NCBI RefSeq assembly: GCF_016102285.1
Contig: NZ_JACFOY010000001.1
Coordinates: forward strand, 124,001-188,000
Reading direction: 5' to 3'
From: Bartonella sp. M0177
GTDB lineage: Bacteria; Pseudomonadota; Alphaproteobacteria; Rhizobiales; Rhizobiaceae
DNA: 64,000 nt
A program made the translations under genes and the position numbers. Under the pieces are notes generated by a model, which ran no database searches, was not told where the DNA came from, and worked only from the letters and a program-made list of their open reading frames with translations. Below, piece by piece: positions 37,269 through 45,074 of this stretch (the first letter of the stretch is position 1; each line of letters begins with the position of its first letter).

Positions 37269-37859
37269 ATGAAATATCAAAGAACATTTTTAACATCTCT
37301 GGCCTTTGCGGCCACAGCATTATTGTCTCTACAAACACAAGCCGGTGCAACCGGTTTGGTTTCAGGCACCCTCACTTGCGATAGCAAGGGCGGAATCGGG
37401 CAATTTGTAAGTTCTTCAAAAGAACTCAATTGCGAGTTTATTCCGATAAGCGGACATTCGATCAATGATCATTACGTCGGTCGTATCGAAAATTATGGTC
37501 TTGATCTGGGTGTAACGGGACGTACAAAAATGACATGGTGGGTTCTTGCAACCTCTCCCAATGCTCATTCAAACGGTTCTCTTGCCGGTAATTATGGTGG
37601 TGTTGGTTCCAGCATCAGTCTTGCAGCCGGCGCTGGCAGTCAGCTTCTCGGATTTGGTCCGGCAAACGGACTTACACTTCAACCATTGAGCGTTGATGCC
37701 CATGAAGGCTTGAACCTTGCTCTTGGTGTGTCCAAGATGTCTTTGGCGCCAGCCTATACACAACAACATGTTGTCTACCATCATAAAAAGGCGGTAGTCC
37801 ATCATAAGAAAGTTAATGCCCATCACAAAAAAGCCGTTTCTCATTATAAAAAGCACTAA
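37269..37859 (+). CDS. DUF992 exported protein with His/Lys repeat tail
   Basis: This 196-residue secreted protein has a signal peptide ending near LQTQAGA. The DUF992 domain covers about residues 28-160 (SGTLTCDSKGGIGQF, NYGLDLGVTG, NYGGVGSSISLAAGAG, LTLQPLSV). The function of DUF992 is unknown; the family is common in Rhizobiales. The C-terminal 30 residues are unusual: four imperfect HHKKAV-type repeats (YHHKKAVVHHKKVNAHHKKA). They could bind metal, heme or anionic polymers. A GGAAGGAACG ribosome region precedes the ATG. Confidence 0.88.
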   Translation: MKYQRTFLTSLAFAATALLSLQTQAGATGLVSGTLTCDSKGGIGQFVSSSKELNCEFIPISGHSINDHYVGRIENYGLDLGVTGRTKMTWWVLATSPNAHSNGSLAGNYGGVGSSISLAAGAGSQLLGFGPANGLTLQPLSVDAHEGLNLALGVSKMSLAPAYTQQHVVYHHKKAVVHHKKVNAHHKKAVSHYKKH

Positions 37860-37991
37860 AAAGTACTGTTAAAGAGAAGCTCCAGTTTGGTTGCTATTGA
37901 ACTGGCAGACGGTAAAATTTGATCATCGACAAAGAAAAGAGTTGTTAATGATCACATATTTATAGGGCTAAAATTCGCCTATTGATTTCCA

Positions 37992-38021
37992 AGCGGCCGG
38001 TAAAACTACCGGCCGCTTTTT
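37992..38021 (+). terminator. Rho-independent terminator of the DUF992 gene
   Basis: A perfect 11-base stem (AGCGGCCGGTA / TACCGGCCGCT) with a 4-base loop is followed by TTTT. Confidence 0.88.
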
Positions 38022-38089
38022 CATGTCTCCACCTTCGCGCAAGTTTGGTCGTTTAAAAAGACATTATAGACGTCGCGAGGTGAATAGAA

Positions 38090-38458
38090 ATGGTCAAACT
38101 TGATATCTATGATAATGATAATTTTGGTCATCCGGTCATTTATGATGATCCGGATCAGGAAAATGGCCGCCGTGACAAAAAAGAAAACGTTATTTGCCTG
38201 ACCGCACTCTTCGTTTGTGTTCCGCTCTTTATTATTGCAGGGCTATATGGTTTGTCGGATTTTATTGTTTATGTAAAAACCGGTGTCGGACATCTGACAA
38301 CCTTGGCAGAAATGTTTATGCTTTCGCAAGGCACGGTTAGCGAGACAAGCTGGCTCGGTGAAATTCTGAATTCTCTACCTGTTTGTATTGTATTCTTTCT
38401 GCTCGGTATTTTTGTACCGTTTGCTATTCTGGAAGTCTTTTTCAAACTGGAAAAATGA
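38090..38458 (+). CDS. Hypothetical membrane protein, two helices
   Basis: I do not recognise this 122-residue protein. It has an acidic N-terminus (YDNDNFGHPVIYDDPDQE), a first helix near residues 42-65 (VICLTALFVCVPLFIIAGLYGL), an extracytoplasmic loop, and a second helix near 95-116. A GAGGTG ribosome site is 8 bases ahead of the ATG. It converges with the next gene, with only 8 bases between the stops. Confidence 0.7.
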   Translation: MVKLDIYDNDNFGHPVIYDDPDQENGRRDKKENVICLTALFVCVPLFIIAGLYGLSDFIVYVKTGVGHLTTLAEMFMLSQGTVSETSWLGEILNSLPVCIVFFLLGIFVPFAILEVFFKLEK

Positions 38459-38466
38459 AAGTCTGA

Positions 38467-39777
38467 TTAGCGCGATGAAGAAGGACAGTTGGCCATAACA
38501 AATCGTGCAGCTTGTTTAAGCCCCGGCATATCGGAAAACTCGACATTGGCAATTCCATCCAGAGTTTCAGGAACATTTTCGCCTTTTAGATAAGGTACGT
38601 CGACATGCCAGTCTTGCAATGACGTTTTAGGGAGCTCGATCGTATAGACAACACGCCCTTCCGAAAGGTTCATCTGCATCTGGCCAATAGCAACAGGCAT
38701 TCCCCAAATTTTAAAAGTCGAGACAGCCTGCTGGTAATTCTGGAAGTTTTCAGCAGTAAACCGCGTTGGCCCGCTTATTTCCAGAAATGTTGTCTTATGG
38801 CTATCACAATAAAGCCGCGCTGATGTTTTTTTATCATTGCTGATTGCTATTGCAACGAGCGCATCTTCTGTCGGAGCGAGTTGCCATTTTCCGATAACAT
38901 CGGGAGAAAAATCGATGTTATAAATCCGGATTTCCTCGGCAGAAAAAACATGGGAATTGGCATTATCCCAGTTTAAAAAGGCAATGAGGGGATCAAACCC
39001 CATCTCTTGTGAATAGTCCGCTATATAAGCAATATCGGCCAGTTGTTGTTGACGTACACTGACCTCTTGACCGGAACTTGTCCCAGCTCCGTCGAGTGGC
39101 GGGCGGTAGGTTCGCAATTCCAGTTTTCCATTTCCGACATTACGCGCGTGTCCTCCCAGAAAAGCCCATAGACAGGCTTCCCGACATATTCCTTCGATTC
39201 GTTCGGGGATGCTTTTAATGGTGTTAGCCGCTAAACCCGAATTATTGTTTTCATCGCCCTCCTTTTCGGAATTTTGATCGGGAGATTTTTCGGAATTCTG
39301 GTTTTCGCCCTTTATAATATTGACCGGTTTATCAATTGTCTCGGCAACAGTTGTATCGAAATTGTGTTTTCTGATTTCCCGTCCCAAGGCAATTGCAGCA
39401 AGAATATCTCCTCCATCCGAGTGAAATGAAACCAACAATCCGTTTTTTGTCGAGAGCGGGTCATCAAGCTTGTTTTCTTCGAGAAAATGGGTGAATTGGG
39501 ATGGCGTATCGGAAACAATATTGCCTTCTGCACTAATCCATCTGCATGTCGGGCACTGACCGTCATCGACTTTTCGAAGTGTAAAGACCATCGGCTTGGC
39601 CGACGGTTCGCTCATTGTGTTTTTTGTTGGCGAAAGATTTCCGGACGCCTGATTATTTTCAACGGTTGTTGATCCGGACGGAGCATCGGTTGCCTTGTCG
39701 TTATTTTGCTCCTCCTGACCAAAGGCGAGAGAGCACAAAGTAAGACACATAAAAACCGCAGCCACAACAGGTTTCAT
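38467..39777 (-). CDS. Periplasmic ClpP-fold (COG3904-like) protein with altered motifs
   Basis: This is a secreted protein of 436 residues (signal peptide AAVFMCLTLCSLAFG). The core resembles the COG3904 periplasmic ClpP/crotonase-like group: CPTCRWISAEGNI (Cys75, Cys78), VSFHSDGGDILAAIALGREI, where the family usually has SPGG, and CREACLWAFLGGHAR (residues 198-210), where the family usually has C-x-S-A-C. A low-complexity insert (NSEKSPDQNSEKEGDENNN) lies between the two motifs. Activity is uncertain. The frame extends 41 codons up, but ATG 39777 has GGAGTGG ahead and gives the signal peptide. Confidence 0.75.
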   Translation of the reverse strand: MKPVVAAVFMCLTLCSLAFGQEEQNNDKATDAPSGSTTVENNQASGNLSPTKNTMSEPSAKPMVFTLRKVDDGQCPTCRWISAEGNIVSDTPSQFTHFLEENKLDDPLSTKNGLLVSFHSDGGDILAAIALGREIRKHNFDTTVAETIDKPVNIIKGENQNSEKSPDQNSEKEGDENNNSGLAANTIKSIPERIEGICREACLWAFLGGHARNVGNGKLELRTYRPPLDGAGTSSGQEVSVRQQQLADIAYIADYSQEMGFDPLIAFLNWDNANSHVFSAEEIRIYNIDFSPDVIGKWQLAPTEDALVAIAISNDKKTSARLYCDSHKTTFLEISGPTRFTAENFQNYQQAVSTFKIWGMPVAIGQMQMNLSEGRVVYTIELPKTSLQDWHVDVPYLKGENVPETLDGIANVEFSDMPGLKQAARFVMANCPSSSR

Positions 39778-40072
39778 AAATACCACTCCACCCGGAAATA
39801 TTAATTTTCGGTTAATTTGTACCACTGGTACCGGTGTTCTGCAATGTGTCGGGCACATGAGTCGTGTGGATTGGGCTTTGATAGACAAAAATGCGGTCAA
39901 ATTTAAAAATATACATAGTTTTGCCTGAAAATTTGTGCCTTAAACGGTCAATTTCGGGAAATATCTCTATCGTGGAGACGGAATAAACATGACTTTGCCA
40001 ATCGATAAATTAGAAAAATCAACAGGATTGAATGTTGAAATACTTCGGCAATTGTTTCTGGGTGCATCCTGA

Positions 40073-41443
40073 TTACGGCAATTTACGAGGAAAATTTGAC
40101 GACCGGACAACCTGTTTACAAAGGCTCAGAATATAATAGCTGCACACCGAGCAAGGGGCGAGAAGCAGCATTGACCAACCGAAAAAGTCGAAGAAAATGC
40201 CGAAATTCACGCCAAGATAGCTCACCGGTAAAAATAGACTACAACAGGCGCAAATAAGTGCGGCCAAAAATATCGAATTGAAATCGATTTCACGTTGGAT
40301 AAATGCGATGATAGCGACGCATCCGGCAAAAACAATACCGGCATCGAGATAGGAAAAGGAAAGATTTGCAGTAAAAAAAGAGGCAGGCGGAAAAGAAAAA
40401 AGCAATGCCCGCCATAAAATTGTTCCTGATTGCCAAAGAGGTGGAGCAGAAATAAAAAAGATGAAAAAAACAAATAAAGTGAAATAAACTCTGCTTCCAA
40501 GATGATAACGCGGGTTTGGCCGAATTGTAGTTTTAAGGCTTTTGCCGTTAAAAGGAACACCCGATAAACATAACAATCCTCCACCAATCACAGTGAGGCT
40601 GATAGCTGTCAAAAGATAAACGGCCAAAATATAAAGGCCGGTTTGCTGCCAATCGGATTTGGAGACAAATATACTGTCGACAATCCAGAAACTTAATGAA
40701 ATCGCGATTGTTACAGCAAAGAGCCAACGCCAGGTGAGCGTACCGTAGAGACGTAATTTCCGGACACCACAAAAAATGGTAAGGCTTACAAACATAAGTC
40801 CTGCAGTGTTTATTTTTCCGGATATCATCCCGCGTGCTCCGAGATAACTCAAATCGTCCCCCACCATGACCCATAATGTGATGATGATATAAAGCACGGG
40901 TCCATAAATTGCATAGACAATGGTGAGCTTCATGGCATCAACAAGCCGCGCACGTTCTTCCTCTTTGTAGCGTCTGGTAAGACCACTTATGTTCAATATT
41001 ATCCAGAACAACCCTCCGGCAAAAAACCAGGCAGCCATCCAATAGGGAAACGATTCATTGGAAATGCCGACAGACGAAAGTAACCGAGGAAAAGACAGCT
41101 TTATAATGCGAATGGTACCATCAAAAAAAAGTGCCATCAGAACCGAGGTAATTAATGAAAATTTAAGTGAAATACTTCCCCAGCTTGCGCTTCTCAATCC
41201 CAGGATGAACGCAATCAGACAGGCGGTAATAAAACTTGGCAAGTAGATTTGATAAGGCCTGAAAAAGGCTATAGTCAGAGAAAAACCGAATGTCTTGAAC
41301 CATCCGCCAAGAAGCAGGAAAAAAAATGACCATGCCGTGGGCAAAATGACGAGAGCTGCAAGAACGACAAGTATAGCTTGGAGAAAACGGGCCTGCAGAA
41401 AACCGACCGGCCTGAATTTTTTGTCGGTTTTTTCGCGTAGCAA
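40073..41443 (-). CDS. Large multi-spanning membrane protein of unknown function
   Basis: I do not recognise this 456-residue protein. About 11-12 hydrophobic helices cover nearly the whole length; the only long hydrophilic loops are RRYKEEERARLVDAMK near residue 160 and FNGKSLKTTIRPNPRYHLG near 300. It does not resemble an ABC, MFS or RND transporter by visible motifs. The start is TTG at 41443 with AAGGA 8 bases ahead. It is the last of three same-strand membrane genes. Confidence 0.7.
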   Translation of the reverse strand: MLREKTDKKFRPVGFLQARFLQAILVVLAALVILPTAWSFFFLLLGGWFKTFGFSLTIAFFRPYQIYLPSFITACLIAFILGLRSASWGSISLKFSLITSVLMALFFDGTIRIIKLSFPRLLSSVGISNESFPYWMAAWFFAGGLFWIILNISGLTRRYKEEERARLVDAMKLTIVYAIYGPVLYIIITLWVMVGDDLSYLGARGMISGKINTAGLMFVSLTIFCGVRKLRLYGTLTWRWLFAVTIAISLSFWIVDSIFVSKSDWQQTGLYILAVYLLTAISLTVIGGGLLCLSGVPFNGKSLKTTIRPNPRYHLGSRVYFTLFVFFIFFISAPPLWQSGTILWRALLFSFPPASFFTANLSFSYLDAGIVFAGCVAIIAFIQREIDFNSIFLAALICACCSLFLPVSYLGVNFGIFFDFFGWSMLLLAPCSVCSYYILSLCKQVVRSSNFPRKLP

Positions 41444-41590
41444 GATAATATCCTTTTCTCTGTTCCGGCAAAGCAGGAATAATATAACGTTATTTCAGAA
41501 TTGAAATCACTTGGTTATAAAAAACAGTGCGGCGGTTTTAACGTTTATGAAACTCTACCGTCTTTTCAGGTCTTTTCCTGAATTGAGCCT

Positions 41591-41626
41591 TGTCTGCTCC
41601 ATTGAATTTGTCTGCTCCATTGAATA
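41591..41626. repeat. Perfect 17 of 18-base tandem duplication
   Basis: The unit TGTCTGCTCCATTGAATT occurs twice in a row in the spacer between two membrane genes; only the last base of the second copy differs. It is probably a recent replication-slip event. Confidence 0.9.
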
Positions 41627-41670
41627 AGGATCATACCGTTTTTTAGATAAAGCGGTAAAAGCCGACAATA

Positions 41671-42171
41671 TTATTGCTCGACCGGTTTATCAAGTCTGAA
41701 ACCGGTTGCAAGAATCCAGCAAACCCAGCCAACAAATATCCACTGGATGAAACCATAAGAGAGTCTGCGAAGAATATCTTCACTTGTTATAGGTTCCATA
41801 CCGGGCTGGGAAACAACGAACTGGGACATAACAATATAGAATATTTCCACGCATAAACTGACAAGAATTGTGCGCCAAATGGATGCTGAAAGTGAAAGCC
41901 CTAGTCCACGTGAGGGGGGAAGAGAACAAAATACACCACTTAAAAACACCGAAGGCATGTAATAGGAATAGCCGGATAAAAATCTCGAACGCACGTCATT
42001 ATTAAAAACATCAAAAATTTCTACGAGCAGATTTGTGCCGCCAACCCAATGATGAAGAAGATAAACTCCGGCAATTGTCTGGACGGCAGGCCCAAGCAAC
42101 AGAAAAATTGTAATAATACCGAAGCCCCGCATGGGGTAGCTATAAAGGGGTGTTTTATTATGATTTGTCAT
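41671..42171 (-). CDS. Hypothetical membrane protein, about four helices
   Basis: I do not recognise this 166-residue protein. It has about four hydrophobic segments (GIITIFLLLGPAVQTIAGVYLL; YYMPSVFLSGVFCSL; ILVSLCVEIFYIVMSQFVV; GFIQWIFVGWVCWILATGF). The frame starts at a GTG (42180), but ATG 42171 with a GTGAGC stretch ahead looks better. It lies 33 bases after the gene at 42205-42723 and about 230 bases before the 456-residue gene, all on the minus strand. Confidence 0.65.
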   Translation of the reverse strand: MTNHNKTPLYSYPMRGFGIITIFLLLGPAVQTIAGVYLLHHWVGGTNLLVEIFDVFNNDVRSRFLSGYSYYMPSVFLSGVFCSLPPSRGLGLSLSASIWRTILVSLCVEIFYIVMSQFVVSQPGMEPITSEDILRRLSYGFIQWIFVGWVCWILATGFRLDKPVEQ

Positions 42172-42204
42172 AATGCTCACAAGTCATCGAATTGTGAGAT
42201 GACT

Positions 42205-42723
42205 TTAGGTTTTCGTTTCGGTCTGTGCAAGCCAATAAATACAATAGACGAGATAGACAAAACAGATAGGGACAACGACATAAAGGAACGGTGTGAGCAA
42301 AACATAAACCAGAATAGAGCCAAGAGGCAGCGTAACGCGGGCGAGATTAAGATAGAAAGCTATACCGGTTGCTGCAACGAGATAGATGACGCCGGCATAG
42401 GTAATAACAAAAACGAGCGGCAGTTTTTTCAACTGGTAGAGATAGACTGTCGGAAAAATTGAAAAAATTGCGGCAAACAAAAGATTTTCGGCAAGGAACA
42501 GACCGAATGCTACAAAACTGTTAAAATTTTCCATTATCGCTAAAATGAAACGATCATTGAAAAAACGGGAATATAGAAAATAATTGGTCAGGCAACGACA
42601 CGCAAATAGTGCAAGTCCCCCGAAAAATGAAAAAATAACAAAAACTATGACTGCCTGTTTTCGCAAAATTATCCCCGTTGCGCTGACATTCACAAGACAA
42701 ATTATAGAACTTGTTTCATTCAA
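42205..42723 (-). CDS. Hypothetical membrane protein, about four helices
   Basis: I do not recognise this 172-residue protein. Its segments VIVFVIFSFFGGLALFAC, VAFGLFLAENLLFAAIF, LVFVITYAGVIYLVAATGIAF and YVVVPICFVYLVYCIYWLA are membrane-spanning. The start is uncertain: the TTG at 42723 has no ribosome site, while a TTG at 42666 has GGGGA ahead. It is the first of the three membrane genes, with an AT-rich 600-base upstream region. Confidence 0.6.
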   Translation of the reverse strand: MNETSSIICLVNVSATGIILRKQAVIVFVIFSFFGGLALFACRCLTNYFLYSRFFNDRFILAIMENFNSFVAFGLFLAENLLFAAIFSIFPTVYLYQLKKLPLVFVITYAGVIYLVAATGIAFYLNLARVTLPLGSILVYVLLTPFLYVVVPICFVYLVYCIYWLAQTETKT

Positions 42724-43320
42724 TTCAATAAAATTCTCAGGAATGCTGATTGTTCTGATTTAATACGAGATTAACGAACAATTGTTTAAAAAAACGTAAT
42801 TTAAATAAAAATATATGAAAGTTGAAAAATCTGTAAAAATTCGTTATTAACAATAAAATTCTCAATAATAATAAAATAAAAAATGATTTTTATGATGAAA
42901 TTAACAAATCAATTTTTTATTCTATAAAAATAGAGAAAATTTATATAAAAATTGTCTATAAAAATAGTTATTCTATAATCAGAAAATTATTTTTATCAGA
43001 TTGAGCTTATCCTGTCACCCAATCATGTGAATGATAGTCAATAAGATGAAAAACCGGTACGATGATAAGCTTAAATCTATTTTTATAAAATAACCGGTTT
43101 TCTTTTCAGAATTTTAAGAGTCGGGAATTTGAAAACGGGCGGGTTTTGATCACAGATCTTCGGGTATTATCGACGCAGCCTGTCCCTCACGAATTTCTGA
43201 AGGAAAAATGTTGATGGTCGATAATACCCGATTGTTATGACGAAGGAGTTGACTTGAAAAACAAGTTTAATTCAAGCAAGCGTCCTTTGGTAGATCCTCT
43301 TTGTAGATCCCTTTTGTAGA
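42724..43320. other. Very AT-rich 600-base spacer with a long inverted repeat
   Basis: 42770-43000 is markedly richer in A and T than the rest of the window and repeats TCTATAAAAATAG at 42921 and 42955. A 14-base perfect inverted repeat (CGGGTATTATCGAC at 43161-43174, GTCGATAATACCCG at 43217-43230) frames 42 bases. Short direct repeats around TGTAGATCC lie at 43284-43322. No gene is seen. Promoters of the membrane cassette are expected here. Confidence 0.6.
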
Positions 43321-43569
43321 TTATTGTAAGGTTACTGTCCTTAATTCCTGATCATTTGCGCCTTCCAGAGCCTTGGCACGAACATCGGAAAGAATAATCG
43401 GTTCGCCACCGGCTCCGAATAAGGCCCATAGAGAGATGCCTGGTGTCATTGGTGGCATATTCGGAAATTTCTTACTTAATTCATCGGTACGAATTTTGCG
43501 CAGATAGGCAATTTCGCCCTCACCGAGCAAAGCAAATTCCTGCATGGACAAAGATTTTTCGTTTTTCAT
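43321..43569 (-). CDS. DUF1150 family protein
   Basis: This 82-residue protein (MQEFALLGEGEIAYLRKI, then PPGI-like PMTPGISLWALFGAGGEPIILSD in pieces) matches the DUF1150 family, found almost only in alphaproteobacteria and often right behind hsp20. The function is unknown. The ATG at 43569 has a clean AGGAGAAG site; the upstream ATG that overlaps the hsp20 stop is not preferred. The 17-base spacing to hsp20 suggests co-transcription under heat-shock control. Confidence 0.87.
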   Translation of the reverse strand: MKNEKSLSMQEFALLGEGEIAYLRKIRTDELSKKFPNMPPMTPGISLWALFGAGGEPIILSDVRAKALEGANDQELRTVTLQ

Positions 43570-43586
43570 TTTCTTCTCCTGTCGCA

Positions 43587-44015
43587 TTACTCGTCGTCTA
43601 TGGCACTGATCGTAATGCGTTTGACGCGCTTCTCGGGAGCCGGTCTTTCAAGATCTATTGAAAGCAAGCCGTTTTTGAGCTCCGCAGCTCCTACCTTTAT
43701 TCCATCTGCCAGCACAAAAGCTCGCTGGAATTGGCGAGAGGCAATACCTCTGTGGAGATATTCGAACTCCTCATCGTCAGTTTGCCGACCGCGGATAATA
43801 AGCTGATTATCCTCTACCGTAACATCAAGGTCTTCCGGAGTGAAACCGGCAACTGCCAATGTAATTCGCAGTCGTTCATTTGGTTCCTCGCCGGACAAAC
43901 GCACAATGTTATAAGGAGGATAGCCATCGCCCGATTTATTCAAACGGTCGAGCGTTTTTTCCATTGTTTCGAAGCCTAACAGCAACGGGTTGGAAAAAGG
44001 TGTCATGCGTGTCAT
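43587..44015 (-). CDS. hsp20: Small heat-shock protein (Hsp20/IbpA family)
   Basis: This ATP-independent holdase binds unfolding proteins. The 142 residues have an alpha-crystallin domain from about residue 36 (PPYNIVRL) through LAVAGFTPEDLDVTVEDNQL, FEYLHRGIASRQFQRAF to LKNGLLSIDLERPAPE. The N-terminus MTRMTPFSNP and the GFETMEK stretch are typical of rhizobial class A sHsps. The leader carries a likely sigma-32 promoter and a ROSE-type thermometer hairpin that masks the AGGA ribosome site. Confidence 0.95.
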   Translation of the reverse strand: MTRMTPFSNPLLLGFETMEKTLDRLNKSGDGYPPYNIVRLSGEEPNERLRITLAVAGFTPEDLDVTVEDNQLIIRGRQTDDEEFEYLHRGIASRQFQRAFVLADGIKVGAAELKNGLLSIDLERPAPEKRVKRITISAIDDE

Positions 44016-44020
44016 AAGGT

Positions 44021-44075
44021 AGTCCTCTTCGAAGCGACTATTGAACAGAAAACCCGTTTTGGCATTTTCTGTCTT
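44021..44075 (-). promoter_or_regulatory. ROSE-like RNA thermometer in the hsp20 leader
   Basis: On the minus strand the 3' hairpin (44039-44021) places UCGCU opposite AGGA, with U-A, C-G, a bulged G, C-G and U-A pairs; an AGUC / GACU base closes the stem. UYGCU facing the Shine-Dalgarno with a bulged G is the hallmark of ROSE elements. A second hairpin ACAGAAAA / TTTTCTGT (44045-44072) stands in front of it. AGGA lies 7 bases before the ATG. Confidence 0.72.
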
Positions 44076-44082
44076 TAGCTGT

Positions 44083-44112
44083 TATATGGAAATTTCGAGA
44101 TTGAAGTTCAAG
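44083..44112 (-). promoter_or_regulatory. Candidate sigma-32 (RpoH) promoter of hsp20
   Basis: Reading the minus strand, CTTGAAC (44112-44106) and TCCATATA (ending 44083) are separated by 15 bases. This fits the heat-shock consensus (CTTGAA and CCCATAT-like). It would give a leader of about 60 bases that contains the thermometer. Confidence 0.55.
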
Positions 44113-44130
44113 ACGGGTTTTTAAAAGCGA

Positions 44131-44871
44131 ATGACGGGTGAGAAGGCTGAAAGGTCAAAGGTTAGGAAAATAGCGGGAACTGCCTATAAAGCCGAGGAAA
44201 TTGAAGAAATTTTTCGCAGGTTTTCGGTTCAGCGACCAAATCCCAGAAGCGATCTTGTTTATGAAAGTCCGTTCACTTTGCTTGTGGCAGTGGTTTTGTC
44301 GGCACAAGCAACAGACGCAAGCGTGAACAAGGCAACAAAGCCGCTTTTTGCTGTCGCCGATACGCCCGCAAAAATGGCAGCTCTCGGAGAAGAAGGCATT
44401 GCCCATTATATTCGCACGATTGGCCTCTGGAGGGCAAAAGCCAAAAATGTCTATGCGCTTTCAAAAATATTGAACGAAAAATATGCCGGTAAAGTGCCTG
44501 ATACCAGAGAAGCCCTGATGGCACTCCCGGGCGTCGGGCGCAAAACTGCAAATGTTGTGCTTAATGTTGCGTTCAACCAGTCGACCATGGCCGTCGACAC
44601 CCATATTTTCCGGTTTTGTAACCGGACAGAACTGGCACCGGGAAAAACGCCCGAAGAGGTAGAAAAGAAACTTGTCAAAATAATACCCGAAAAATATATG
44701 CGCCATGCCCATCATTGGCTGATTTTACATGGTCGTTACATCTGTAAAGCCCGTAAACCGGATTGTGTGCATTGTATTATTGCCGATATTTGCAAGGCAG
44801 CCATTAAAACAAGTTCTATTCCTGCACCACTTGTTGAAGTGAAAGGCAATGGCGCTACGGTTCCTCTTTAA
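44131..44871 (+). CDS. nth: Endonuclease III
   Basis: Nth is a DNA glycosylase/AP lyase that removes oxidised pyrimidines. The 246 residues have the helix-hairpin-helix LPGVGRKTANVV with catalytic Lys138, catalytic Asp156 (VDTHIFR), and the 4Fe-4S ligands Cys205, 212, 215 and 221 with C-x6-C-x2-C-x5-C spacing. It has about 20 extra N-terminal residues over the E. coli enzyme (211). It lies divergent from hsp20 and upstream of ada. Confidence 0.96.
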   Translation: MTGEKAERSKVRKIAGTAYKAEEIEEIFRRFSVQRPNPRSDLVYESPFTLLVAVVLSAQATDASVNKATKPLFAVADTPAKMAALGEEGIAHYIRTIGLWRAKAKNVYALSKILNEKYAGKVPDTREALMALPGVGRKTANVVLNVAFNQSTMAVDTHIFRFCNRTELAPGKTPEEVEKKLVKIIPEKYMRHAHHWLILHGRYICKARKPDCVHCIIADICKAAIKTSSIPAPLVEVKGNGATVPL

Positions 44872-45074
44872 CGGCCAAAAAATTAATTCGGAAACGTGGC
44901 AATCCCGTTCGCCGATGAAATTAAAGACGAAAATATATGTTATCTCTATAGTTGATCGGGATTGTTGGAAATGCCAGTGAAATAAAAGATGGGTTTGACT
45001 GGTTCGGGTTTTTAAATTCCATAAAATGCGCGCCCGTTTTTCGGCGCACAATTGCTTTTTTTGGGCTTATATAA

